Of a stretch of DNA of 64,000 nt, positions 44,364 to 52,323 are shown one piece after another; within the stretch, counting starts at the first letter, position 1; the number at the start of each line of letters is the position of its first letter. Source of the DNA: G965233625 sp965233625 (lineage in GTDB: Bacteria; Planctomycetota; Planctomycetia; Pirellulales; Pirellulaceae); contig OZ247499.1 in assembly GCA_965233625.1 (NCBI GenBank), forward strand, positions 4,774,001 to 4,838,000, in the 5' to 3' direction. The notes under the pieces were generated by a model that was not told where the DNA came from, did not search any database, and saw only the letters and a program-made list of their open reading frames with translations. The position numbers and the translations under genes were made by a program.

Positions 44364-46337
44364 CTAAAACTTCCACTCGTGCAACACCTTGCCGCCGGCG
44401 CCGGTCAGCTTCACCGACTGGATGGAAATTCTGCCTGCAGCGGCGCCGGGATCGATGCGGAGAAAGCCAACAGGCTGCGCCGGTGCGAACGTGACCTTAT
44501 ACGTATGCGGCTGATTGTCGTGCTGCATCTTGAAGGATGTACTGCGTTGGCGATGGAAGGGGGCGCCGGGCGCTTTCCAGTACACGCTGCCATTACCGGC
44601 CGCGGTGGACTGCAAGGTGAATTGCAGCGTCAGATTCTTTTCGCCCTTGATGGTCTGTGGCAGGTGGAAGCTGCAGTACGGATCGCCGCCGGTGCTGGTC
44701 ACCATCAGGGCGCCGTTCTTCACCGCCAGGTCGCAGGTGCCGCCGGGAACCCAGCCTGCCACTGCCGGACGAACCTTACGCGGGGCGGGCTTCTGCGCCG
44801 GTTTACTGCCTGGCTTGCGGGCCATCTTCATCCGGCCTACGCCTTCCAGTTCCGGGCGATACCTGGCCGGGTCGAAGGCCGGGTTCTGCAACGGGCGGGC
44901 GGCGCCGGTATCGACCAGAAACGCTTCGATCTTCGCATCCAGCTTCTGCACCATCTGCGGATGGCTGCCGGCCAGGTTCGTTTTCTCACCGATGTCCGCC
45001 GTGAGATTATAGAGCTTGTAACGATGCTTGCCCTGCTGGCCGCCATGAAAAATGCGGATCAGCTTCCAGACAGCTTCGCCCTGCGTGGAATGCACGCTGA
45101 CCGCAGGCGGCATCCACTGCGGCACAGGCGGCGCGTGCGGGAAATAGGTGAAGATGGCGTCGCGTTGCAGCGGCTTACCCTGCAATGCGGGACGGATGCT
45201 GACACCGTCAAACTTCTGATCCGCCTGCGGCTTGATCTTCAAGATGTCGAGCAGTGTCGGGTAAAAGTCACTACTTTGAATGATCTGCTCACTGCGCGAA
45301 CCGGCCTCGATCTGGCCGGGGTGCACAAAGATTGCCGGCCCGCGGATGCCGCCTTCGTACATCGTGGCTTTGCCGCCGCGGAGTGGATGGTTGCTGGTGA
45401 CGGTCACGCCTTCGACCTGGTTGTACATATTCCCGCCATTGTCAGACGCGAAGATGATAATGGTGTTTTCCGCCAACTTCAGCCGGTCGAGCGCACCCAG
45501 CAGCACGCCGACGGCATCGTCCATGCTTTCAATCATCGCGGCGTACACGGGGCAGTGCTGCGGATCGTCTGTATCGGCGGTTTTGCGATACTTCTGAATG
45601 AGCGCCCGCTTGGCGTCAAAAGGTGCATGCACGCTGAACATCCAGTAGTTCAGAAAGAACGGCTGATCGCGGTGCTTCTCCATAAACGCAACCGCTTCTT
45701 CCGCCATGCGGTCTTCCAGGTGTTCGTCAGGCGTCTGCGGATCGAAGTCCGGAAACTTCCACGGCGCCACATAACTGCCCGCCGGCCCCGGCCCATGCCA
45801 ATGCGGCACATCCACATCGAACCCATGCTGCAACGGCGAATAAGGCTCCGCCCCCAGATGCCATTTGCCAAAGTGCCCGGTCACATAGCCATTATCTTTG
45901 AACATCTCCGCCAGCGTGTAATGGCGGGTGTCAAGACGTGTCGCTCCCAGCGGCTGCGTGGCTTGACGGTTGGGCGGCGCCGTGGCGGCGGTGCTTGCCT
46001 TCAGCAGCACCTTGGGCAGGTGGCAGTTGGGCGAAGTGATGCCATGCCGCGCGGGACTCAGCCCCGTCAGCACACACGCACGCGTCGGCGAACAGAGCGG
46101 GGTGGAAGAATAAGCACGCGTGAAAGTCATCCCCCGCGCAGCCAGGCGTTCAAGATGCGGCGTCTTATAGTAACGCGTCGCGCCAAACAGCGTGGTGTCG
46201 CTCCAACCCAGATCATCGGCCAGAATCAGCACCACATTGGGCTGTTTCTGCTGCGGCGCCGCAAAACATTCACTCACGCTGATAGACGTGAACGGCATTG
46301 CAGCAAATAGAAATGCAACGGCGCGAAGCCGCGTCAT
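44364..46337 (-). CDS. Secreted formylglycine-dependent sulfatase with C-terminal beta-domain
   Basis: A 657-residue sulfatase, unrelated in detail to the one at 22.7 kb. The signal peptide is MTRLRAVAFLFAAMPFTSIS to CFAAPQ; ATG 46337 is used because the longer frame starts with TTG and lacks signal character. The metal site is PNVVLILADDLGWSDTTLFG, and the formylglycine motif is CSPTRAC with Cys82. GYVTGHFGKWHLGAE and IIFASDNGGNMYNQVEG are also typical. Beyond about residue 500 there is a Lys/Pro-rich linker and a beta-sandwich-like domain of about 130 residues (LTLQFTLQSTAAGNGSVYWK), perhaps carbohydrate-binding. Substrate unknown. Confidence 0.95.
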   Translation of the reverse strand: MTRLRAVAFLFAAMPFTSISVSECFAAPQQKQPNVVLILADDLGWSDTTLFGATRYYKTPHLERLAARGMTFTRAYSSTPLCSPTRACVLTGLSPARHGITSPNCHLPKVLLKASTAATAPPNRQATQPLGATRLDTRHYTLAEMFKDNGYVTGHFGKWHLGAEPYSPLQHGFDVDVPHWHGPGPAGSYVAPWKFPDFDPQTPDEHLEDRMAEEAVAFMEKHRDQPFFLNYWMFSVHAPFDAKRALIQKYRKTADTDDPQHCPVYAAMIESMDDAVGVLLGALDRLKLAENTIIIFASDNGGNMYNQVEGVTVTSNHPLRGGKATMYEGGIRGPAIFVHPGQIEAGSRSEQIIQSSDFYPTLLDILKIKPQADQKFDGVSIRPALQGKPLQRDAIFTYFPHAPPVPQWMPPAVSVHSTQGEAVWKLIRIFHGGQQGKHRYKLYNLTADIGEKTNLAGSHPQMVQKLDAKIEAFLVDTGAARPLQNPAFDPARYRPELEGVGRMKMARKPGSKPAQKPAPRKVRPAVAGWVPGGTCDLAVKNGALMVTSTGGDPYCSFHLPQTIKGEKNLTLQFTLQSTAAGNGSVYWKAPGAPFHRQRSTSFKMQHDNQPHTYKVTFAPAQPVGFLRIDPGAAAGRISIQSVKLTGAGGKVLHEWKF

Positions 46338-46510
46338 GCAACGCGCGGCGGATGGTAGTGGTTCAGCAACTGCGGAATGCACGTGCGACGCCTTATCAAA
46401 ATGGAAGTCAAACAAGTGAAGGTCCGATTATAACTTGCAGGCGCGGACTGAACCTTCCTTCAGCATGCCGGGGATGCGGATACGATGTTGTGGCGATAAC
46501 TAAAGCGTCA

Positions 46511-46556
46511 CATCTGGTCCCCTCGCCCCTCCGGGGAGAGGGTTAGGGTGAGGGGG
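46511..46556. repeat. Interspersed GC-rich repeat, inverted copy
   Basis: CATCTGGTCCCCTCGCCCCT then CCGGGGAGAGGGTTAGGGTG. It is nearly identical, in reverse complement, to 36991-37035. Confidence 0.75.
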
Positions 46557-46645
46557 TACAGAATCCGTCCTTTCCTTACGCGTTGCGAATCGTGAACCGG
46601 ACCGACAAAAGCTTCTTGTGGCTTCTAGGAAGTAGTAAGCGGACA

Positions 46646-46696
46646 CCCCCTCATCTGGCCTTCGGCGCGAGCTTCTCCCCAGAGGGGCGAAGAGGG
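46646..46696. repeat. Interspersed GC-rich repeat, diverged copy
   Basis: CCCCCTCATCTGGCCTTCGG then CGCGAGCTTCTCCCCAGAGG. It matches the copy at 3164-3213 in layout. The pair at 46511 and 46646 faces each other, about 90 bp apart. Confidence 0.6.
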
Positions 46697-46825
46697 ATTA
46701 TGTTGTTGCCACAACATAATATCCGCACCCGCATGCAGGCTCTTACCGCTTGCGGTAAAAATTTTGGCGAATTCTGATTTTCTACGAACAAACACCGCCA
46801 AGCCGCGTCTATTTCCTTCAGACAG

Positions 46826-47500
46826 TTACCAGTTGCTGGCAACTGAAAATATAGTGTCCGTGATGTCGCCCGGACTTAAAACCGGTTTGCCCTGGAACGG
46901 GTGGCCGGCTCTTGTCGCAAGAGATAGACGAAAGGCTGACCGGCGTTGCGGCGTTTATCCGTCGTGGCGAAGGCGATAAAGCTGGCGGATATCCGCGTGG
47001 GTGCGGAAAAGCCGTCAAGTAACTGAGGGCGTGAGTCGCTGGCCCACCGGCGAAGTGCTGCCCGGAAGATCACGGATTTGTGTGACTATCGTGGGACGTT
47101 CCAGTCTCAACCCTGTAAAGGTTGACCGACACAAAAGTGTCCGGGAAGTCTCCGGTTCCCTGTGGGAACTGGCGACAAGTCACACGTGTAGCAGAATCGA
47201 AGTGCCTACAACCGTCGTCGCAAGGTGGCGGAGCTGCCCGAAAGGGGATCTGTGGACTGCTTCCCGGAGCACGAAGCAGGTCGAGCAAGTGGCGGATATC
47301 CGACGGGGTCATTCGCTGCAAACCCAGAAGATTCGCTGCACGACTGCCTGCTGTTGGGCGATGGAGACATCAACAACAGGGGTGAAGGTGATGAAGCGTT
47401 TAACACGCGCGTGTGCAGACCTCGAGGAGTCATCGACGTTGATCCGGGGGCCATCGCCATGCTGGAATAGAACTTGTGCTAAAGCCAGCAATTTTTTTCT
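46826..47500 (+). ncRNA. Candidate large structured RNA (about 0.67 kb)
   Basis: No protein of recognisable character, but hairpin after hairpin. CAGTTG/CAACTG at 46830-46845. GCCGG/CCGGC (46904-46908, 46940-46944) enclosing CTCTTG-TCG-CAAGAG (46909-46923). The palindrome GCGGATATCCGC at 46985-46996. TCAACC/GGTTGA at 47107-47125. GACAC-AAAA-GTGTC at 47128-47141. A 9-bp stem with a 3-nt loop at 47152-47172. A GAAA tetraloop on CCC/GGG at 47237-47246. CTGCTTC/GAAGCAG at 47257-47279. CTGTTG/CAACAG around GATG-GAGA-CATC at 47351-47379. ACACGCGCGTGT at 47403-47414. CGGATATCCG recurs at 47293-47302 and could pair with the first copy, enclosing a 300-nt domain. It ends at a T7 tract (47492-47498). 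I cannot match it to RNase P, tmRNA or an intron. Confidence 0.45.
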
Positions 47501-47590
47501 TTTGAATACATACTGAAGCCGCATTCGACTACTGGCTAGGTCGGCTGTTTCTCAGGCAGCAGGAAGGAGATCGATACTCCTATGCGGTGC

Positions 47591-48043
47591 TTACTCTTTG
47601 GCGAACAGTTTCCCTAAGTCGCGGAACGCTTTGAATTCTAAAGCGTTGCCGGACGGATCGTTCAGGAACATCGTGCCTTGCTCGCCGGGCTGTCCTTCAA
47701 AGCGGATGTACGGCTCGATGATGAACTGCACATCGTGCGACTTCAGCCGGCTGGCCAGTGCGGACCAACTTTCCATATCCAGCACGATGCCAAAGTGCGG
47801 CACCGGCACCTGATGCCCGTCGACCGGATTTTCAATGCGATTGCTCGCGGTCTGATCCGGGTCCTGGTGGCACACCAGTTGATGGCCGAAGAAGTCGAAA
47901 TCCACCCAGGTGGTATCGCTGCGGCCTTCGGGGCAGCCCAGCACTTCTCCGTAAAACTGCCGGGACGAAGGCAGATCGGCAACGGGTATCGCCAGATGAA
48001 AGGGCGAAAGCTGCGTGGTGGCTTCTTGAGATGAACCGGACAT
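47591..48043 (-). CDS. VOC-family (glyoxalase/dioxygenase-like) protein
   Basis: A 150-residue cytoplasmic protein with two beta-alpha modules: FHLAIPVADLPSSRQFYGEV LGC at the start and MFLNDPSGNALEFKAFRDL at the end. His near position 17, His and Glu at the end fit the VOC metal ligands. VPHFGIVLDMESWSALASRL begins the second module. Substrate unknown; similar proteins are annotated as glyoxalase/extradiol-dioxygenase superfamily. The start is ATG 48043 with GAGGG 7 nt upstream; the frame is open to 48298, but that part has no VOC character. Confidence 0.88.
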   Translation of the reverse strand: MSGSSQEATTQLSPFHLAIPVADLPSSRQFYGEVLGCPEGRSDTTWVDFDFFGHQLVCHQDPDQTASNRIENPVDGHQVPVPHFGIVLDMESWSALASRLKSHDVQFIIEPYIRFEGQPGEQGTMFLNDPSGNALEFKAFRDLGKLFAKE

Positions 48044-48262
48044 CGCGTTCCCTCTAATAATGTGGATGGCTGCTTCAAATAGCACCCGCATCTTAATCCA
48101 CCGGGCGCCGCCCGGCATAGTCTCAGCAGGTTGGCGATTCTCTAGCAGACGTCGCGGGTTCACGCAGGTTGATTGACACATAATAATGCGGGTGCATGAT
48201 AGACACCGGGCGGCTGCATTTTCGCCTGACCAGTTCGAGTCTACTTCTGGGGCGCCGACAAG

Positions 48263-48985
48263 ATGAATATGTTTGCAACCATCAACCACTCTCGCCACGC
48301 CCTGCGTCTGCTGCTGCCGGCGGCCGTTTTCAGCATGCTGGCGTTGTCAACGCTGGCGACAGGCGCCGCCCTGGACGAACCGGCAACGGGCAAGCCTTCT
48401 GCAACGCAGACCAAGCCAAAAACATCGCTCCGCGATTCTCCGCTGGGCAAGTTCATCAAAGGCCCGCGGACAACGGAAGACAAGCCGGGTACAGGCAAAA
48501 CCAAGCCGGAATCTAAACCGCCCGTCGTCCGGCGTCCGTTTACCAAGCCGCCGGCAACCACCACGCAGAAGAAGGACGAACCCACCCTGGGCGTGCTGCG
48601 TGATATTGGCCGTGGTGTGAAGATGTCTTCGGCAGGTCTGCGTTACACACCGGGCAGCCGCGAAGGGCACCGCCTGGACCATGTGAAACGGCACGCCGAG
48701 GATGCTCCCTCGCGACCCATCCACGGCGTGTTCGATGGCGGTGAAGCGAAAATGCTGGCCACCATCGATCAGGCTTACCTGCTGATCAAACAGAAGAGCA
48801 AGCAGGTGAAGTCAAAACGCGAGGGCGACCGTACGGTGTACGAAGTCGATCTCGGCAAACGCATCGGCTACATCGGCGGCCAGTCCGGCAAACGGCAAGG
48901 CAAGCCTGCGTGTCATCATGTGCGGCTGGTGCTGGAAGGCAACGCCGTCATCACTGCGTTTCCTTTCCGTCCGTACCGGCGTTAG
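48263..48985 (+). CDS. Exported protein with a possible BECR-fold RNase-like C-terminal domain
   Basis: A 240-residue protein. The signal peptide runs from ALRLLLPAAVFSMLALSTLA to TGAALDE. Residues about 40-115 are a Lys/Pro/Thr-rich low-complexity linker. The C-terminal 110 residues (from LDHVKRHAEDAPSRPIHGVF) have the layout of EndoU/CdiA-type RNase toxins: an early H-x-x-R-H, a central helix (MLATIDQAYLLIKQKSKQ), a VDLGKRIGYIGGQ strand and the end VITAFPF. That pattern is seen in Barnase-EndoU-ColicinE5-RelE-fold nucleases. Here it is a stand-alone exported protein with no immunity gene next to it, so a house-keeping or structural use of the fold is possible. Assignment is tentative. Confidence 0.5.
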   Translation: MNMFATINHSRHALRLLLPAAVFSMLALSTLATGAALDEPATGKPSATQTKPKTSLRDSPLGKFIKGPRTTEDKPGTGKTKPESKPPVVRRPFTKPPATTTQKKDEPTLGVLRDIGRGVKMSSAGLRYTPGSREGHRLDHVKRHAEDAPSRPIHGVFDGGEAKMLATIDQAYLLIKQKSKQVKSKREGDRTVYEVDLGKRIGYIGGQSGKRQGKPACHHVRLVLEGNAVITAFPFRPYRR

Positions 48986-49033
48986 GTTCGCACGATATCT
49001 TTTCAATCTCATCCCACAATTCAGGAGTCTTCT

Positions 49034-49849
49034 ATGCTTCGTCATCGTTCCCTTTTTCTTCTGCTTGCTTTGGTTACGGGAGCCGCTCTGGCTGCGGGTT
49101 GTGGCGCCCGTGTGCAGGTGGCGAAAGATAAAATCAATGACAAGATCGACCGCATGCTGGGCGATGTCGAAGTGAAACGAGCCGCCATTCAAAGCGAAAT
49201 GGACGGCCTGAAATCCGGCCTCGAAAACATGCGCCAGACACGCATTAAGGCCGAAGTGAAACTGGAACAGCTATCGAAAAAGACCAAGCCCATCAACGAG
49301 CGCATCGCCAAGATTGACGAAGCACTGAAAACGCTCCGCCAGCACCTGAGCGCCACGGAAGACGTCGAGATCAACGGTAAAACATACAAGCCCGCCGAAG
49401 TGCAGAAGATGGCGCAGGACCTGATCGCACAGCGGAAAGAACTGTCGGAGGAAATGAAAAACCTGACCAGTGGCGAGGAAGGTCTGCAACAGACCGTCAC
49501 CATGCTTACCGCACAGCGCAAACGGTATGAAAACAAGCTGAAGCAACTAGCTTCGCAGGTTGCTGAGATCGACGCCAAGAAGGAGGCGCTCGACGCGTAC
49601 AGAGAATCGGCCTCTGCGATGGGCGGCAACTACGACACGCTGGCTGAGAATGTGGAAGAACTGGAAGGCAACGTCGAAGAACTCTTCGTCGATGTCGAAG
49701 CCGCGCTGCGCGCCGAGGAAGAGAAGTGGGACGAAGCCGAAGCGGAAAGCACGATCGAATCTGTCGATTCCACCCTGGAAGCCCTCTCTGGTCCCAAAGA
49801 CACCGCCGCCGAGATCGACGCGATTCTCGCTGGCGAAGGTGACGAGTAA
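49034..49849 (+). CDS. Coiled-coil lipoprotein
   Basis: A 271-residue probable lipoprotein. LLALVTGAALAAGCGARV has a lipobox (L/A-A-G-C) with Cys near position 23, so it is likely lipid-anchored to a membrane. The rest is long heptad-rich helix: VKRAAIQSEMDGLKSGLENM and ERIAKIDEALKTLRQHLSAT, ending with an acidic tail (AEIDAILAGEGDE). The length and pattern resemble periplasmic coiled-coil stalk or bridging proteins; a PspA/IM30 likeness is only superficial. It is first of three close plus-strand genes (spacing 18 and 4 bp), suggesting an operon. Confidence 0.78.
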   Translation: MLRHRSLFLLLALVTGAALAAGCGARVQVAKDKINDKIDRMLGDVEVKRAAIQSEMDGLKSGLENMRQTRIKAEVKLEQLSKKTKPINERIAKIDEALKTLRQHLSATEDVEINGKTYKPAEVQKMAQDLIAQRKELSEEMKNLTSGEEGLQQTVTMLTAQRKRYENKLKQLASQVAEIDAKKEALDAYRESASAMGGNYDTLAENVEELEGNVEELFVDVEAALRAEEEKWDEAEAESTIESVDSTLEALSGPKDTAAEIDAILAGEGDE

Positions 49850-49867
49850 ATACCCACAGTCAAATCC

Positions 49868-50404
49868 ATGAGAACGCTGCGTGTCGCGATGCTTTGTCTG
49901 CTGACGACGGTCGTTGCCGGTTGCGGCAGCGACCCGCCGCGTCCGCCGAAGCGTCCGCCGTTTCTTTCGACCACGGCGGAGTTTGAAGATGAACTGGTGC
50001 GGTACAAAATCCGCCGCGACCGCACGCAACTGGCCATCGACCGGCTGATGCAGCGTAAAACGCCACTCGTTGCAAAGTTGCAGGAGACCGGTGTGCATAG
50101 CACCGTCGACCTGACTTCGACAACTCAGCGGCTGGATGCGGAAGAACTGCGGCGGCTGGTGAACAACATCGCGGAGCTGAAGCAGCAGAAACAGCTTTAC
50201 GCCGACGCCATTGTGCTGATGGAGGCGAAGCTCCGCGACCTCGAACGCCGCGCCATCATCCGCGGCGCCGCCCCCAGTGAAGCAGAGCTTGAAGAAGTGC
50301 TGCGTGTGAAACTTGATCTGGAAGATCAGCTCACGCCGGAAAACGATCTGGTCGAGGAAATGGACCTCGACAAAGTCTTGCAAAGCGAACTTAACGGCGA
50401 CTAG
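49868..50404 (+). CDS. Coiled-coil lipoprotein, second in operon
   Basis: A 178-residue protein with signal peptide and lipobox (MLCLLTTVVAGCGSDPP, Cys near residue 19). A proline-rich spacer (PPRPPKRPPFLS) leads into charged helices: YKIRRDRTQLAIDRLMQRKT and LKQQKQLYADAIVLMEAKLR. Likely a membrane-tethered coiled coil that may pair with the product of the gene 18 bp upstream. No catalytic motif. Confidence 0.72.
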   Translation: MRTLRVAMLCLLTTVVAGCGSDPPRPPKRPPFLSTTAEFEDELVRYKIRRDRTQLAIDRLMQRKTPLVAKLQETGVHSTVDLTSTTQRLDAEELRRLVNNIAELKQQKQLYADAIVLMEAKLRDLERRAIIRGAAPSEAELEEVLRVKLDLEDQLTPENDLVEEMDLDKVLQSELNGD

Positions 50405-50408
50405 ATTC

Positions 50409-50747
50409 ATGCCGCACGACGCAGAGACTGGTTCGAACGGCCCGCTGCGGCTGCTGCTAACCATCTGCGCCATTCCCGTCTGGATCGTGATGATCCTTGT
50501 AGCGGCGGTCGCCGTGCCGGGCTACCTGCTGTATCGCGCTCTCGTGCGTTCTATCTGTCCGCGCTGCAAGTTGCCATTTGCGCGACAGGTGCTTTCTGCG
50601 CGGTTTGACCGGGAGAACGTGAAGTTCAACGCGGATCACTATAAAGTCGCCTGCCAATGCCGCTGGTGCCGGCATCGCTGGGAGCATGAAAAACTGGTTA
50701 GTGTCACGCCTGCCTCAAACGACGCTGGGCTTGCGGGCGACGAGTAA
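50409..50747 (+). CDS. Small membrane protein with zinc-ribbon-like C-terminus, third in operon
   Basis: A 112-residue protein starting at ATG 50409, 4 bp after the previous stop. A membrane helix spans about residues 12-36 (LRLLLTICAIPVWIVMILVA). The rest holds two Cys pairs (CPRCKLPFARQ and CQCRWCRHRWEHE), a zinc-ribbon/knuckle pattern. A regulatory or scaffold role at the membrane is possible. The 3' end overlaps the convergent methyltransferase gene by 33 bp. Confidence 0.7.
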   Translation: MPHDAETGSNGPLRLLLTICAIPVWIVMILVAAVAVPGYLLYRALVRSICPRCKLPFARQVLSARFDRENVKFNADHYKVACQCRWCRHRWEHEKLVSVTPASNDAGLAGDE

Positions 50748-51287
50748 CGCTTCGTAACGGTCATCCTGCCGCCAGCCTTCGCTGTGATGCACCACCTCAA
50801 GGCCTGTGGCCAGTTCTGGCAGTTCGTTGTCTTGCAGCAGGAAGGCGGCGGGCGGCTTCTGCCGGCGCTGCAAGTTGGTAAGCGTGGGATGAAGCACCAC
50901 CAGCAGGCCGCCTGGCTCGATAATGGCGGCGCAGGATCGCAGGAAGTCGCGGTTGAGATAGTAAACGCACATCACCACGCGCCACGGTCCAGGCGGCGGC
51001 GGACTGGCGGCAATGTCGGTTTCCACCGTTTGTAGCTCTACACCTGCTTCCGCCGCCCGCGACTGCGCCAGCGCGAGTCCCGCCGGTGAGATATCCGCGA
51101 TGGTCACCTCTAAACCGCGTTGTGCCAGCCAGATCGCGTTCCTACCCGCCCCACCGGCCACATCCAGGGCGGCGCCGGAAGATGGCAGGAGGTGTTGAAT
51201 CTCGCCAAGTGTGGGCGCGGGGGTCGAGGGTGCCGCAGCAGCGTCGGCGTACTTCGCTTCCCATTTAATGCGGTCTGCTTCCGGCAT
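50715..51287 (-). CDS. Class I SAM-dependent methyltransferase
   Basis: A 190-residue methyltransferase. Motif I is ALDVAGGAGRNAIWLAQRGL (SAM-binding G-x-G-x-G variant). VTIADISPAGLALAQSRAAE holds motif II, WRVVMCVYYLNRDFLRSCA is the motif III/IV region, and GLLVVLHPTLT follows. It is similar in size and layout to TehB-like or generic small-molecule methyltransferases; substrate unknown. ATG 51287 is chosen by analogy; another ATG at 51317 is possible. No ribosome-binding site is visible for either. Confidence 0.85.
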   Translation of the reverse strand: MPEADRIKWEAKYADAAAAPSTPAPTLGEIQHLLPSSGAALDVAGGAGRNAIWLAQRGLEVTIADISPAGLALAQSRAAEAGVELQTVETDIAASPPPPGPWRVVMCVYYLNRDFLRSCAAIIEPGGLLVVLHPTLTNLQRRQKPPAAFLLQDNELPELATGLEVVHHSEGWRQDDRYEALLVARKPSVV

Positions 51288-51445
51288 CGATGCGCCCCTT
51301 GTTTGCCAAAGTTGCATGCAAACCGGCGAATAAATGTTGCGGTTTTGCGGCGCAGGCAGGATAATTGACGGGAAGAATTATGACAAACGCAGTGGCAGCA
51401 CTGCTGTCGATGAACAGAGAACACCGCTCTAGACCGACCAGATTT

Positions 51446-51600
51446 GTAGGTCAGGCGCCTGCCTAATAACGCAGCGCAGTCGACCTTAACCACTGTCAGG
51501 CGGGCGCCTGACCTACGTTATTAAGGCGCCGCCTGCGAATTCCCCCTGACAACAAAACGCAATCCAACTCAATCACCGTCAGGCACGCGTCTGACCCACG
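51446..51600. repeat. Cluster of GTAGGTCAGG-type palindromic repeats
   Basis: Three units: GTAGGTCAGGCGCCTGCCTA (51446), GTCAGGCGGGCGCCTGACCT (51495, inverted) and GTCAGGCACGCGTCTGACCC (51578). Each is itself palindromic, like units at about 31644-31672 and 53381-53622. They lie just upstream of the BON-domain gene. Confidence 0.7.
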
Positions 51601-51609
51601 GAGTTTACG

Positions 51610-52323
51610 ATGGCTTTAAGAATTACCTTCACACTGTCGCTTTTTATGGCGGCGATCGCACTGGCGCCGTTGACGGTGACTGCCCAGATCAGCACCAACA
51701 CGGGCACCTTCGGCGCGCGGACGCTGGGCGGCGGCGTGCAGGGCCTGGGACAGGCTGGAGCAGGTGGCGCCGGTTTTGGTGCGGGTTCCACCACTCAGGC
51801 GCAATCGGCCGGTCAGGTGACGGGTAACGAGCGGTTTATCGAAGCCAACCGCCAGCCAGGCGCCTTTGTCGGCGCTGACTCGACAGACGCCACCAACGCG
51901 CGAAGCAACGTAGGTCTGGGTCAGACTCAGTTCGGCAACCAGTTTGGCGGCGCCCTGGGCCGGGCGGCTCAGCAACTGGCGAACCCGAACGGCGGCAACA
52001 ATTCCAACAACAACGCCCGGCAGATCCGGGCGCCATTGCAGGTGGGATTTAGAGCCGTGCCACTCAGCCCGCGTGCCGTCAGCACTACCATCCAGACCCG
52101 TTTTGGGCGGCTGCCTGGCTTGCAGGATGAGCTACGGGGTTCTGCGGGTATTGCTGTATCGATGACTGGCCGGACGGCTGTGTTACGGGGGACGGTTGGG
52201 TCAGAACACGCCCGCGAACTGGCGGCCCGGCTGGCAATGCTTGAGCCTGGTGTATCGAGCGTGAAAAATGAGCTGGTTGTCGCCCAACCATCGGCCGGCC
52301 TTGAGGAACTCCCCCGCCCATAA
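51610..52323 (+). CDS. Exported BON-domain protein
   Basis: A 237-residue exported protein with signal peptide (LRITFTLSLFMAAIALAPLT to TAQ). A Gly/Ala/Gln/Asn-rich low-complexity region spans residues about 35-150. A C-terminal BON domain follows: IAVSMTGRTAVLRGTVGSEH and LAARLAMLEPGVSSVKNELV V. BON domains bind phospholipid or cell-envelope ligands. Its last 239 bp are antisense to the end of the next gene. Confidence 0.78.
   Translation: MALRITFTLSLFMAAIALAPLTVTAQISTNTGTFGARTLGGGVQGLGQAGAGGAGFGAGSTTQAQSAGQVTGNERFIEANRQPGAFVGADSTDATNARSNVGLGQTQFGNQFGGALGRAAQQLANPNGGNNSNNNARQIRAPLQVGFRAVPLSPRAVSTTIQTRFGRLPGLQDELRGSAGIAVSMTGRTAVLRGTVGSEHARELAARLAMLEPGVSSVKNELVVAQPSAGLEELPRP

Noticed and set aside
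44379..46310. 643-codon open frame antisense to the second sulfatase
   Set aside because: Rich in Arg/His/Gln as expected of a reverse frame of GC-rich coding DNA; the sulfatase motifs on the other strand are complete.
46826..47500. Identification of the structured region as RNase P RNA, tmRNA or a group I/II intron
   Set aside because: I looked for the GAGGAAAGTCC block of RNase P, a tRNA-like 3' end with CCA, and intron core or domain V sequences; none is present.
47001..47516. 171-codon open frame inside the structured-RNA region
   Set aside because: Composition is Arg/Ser/Thr-rich with scattered Cys and Trp, no motif, no ribosome-binding site, and the DNA is dominated by hairpins; an RNA is a better reading.
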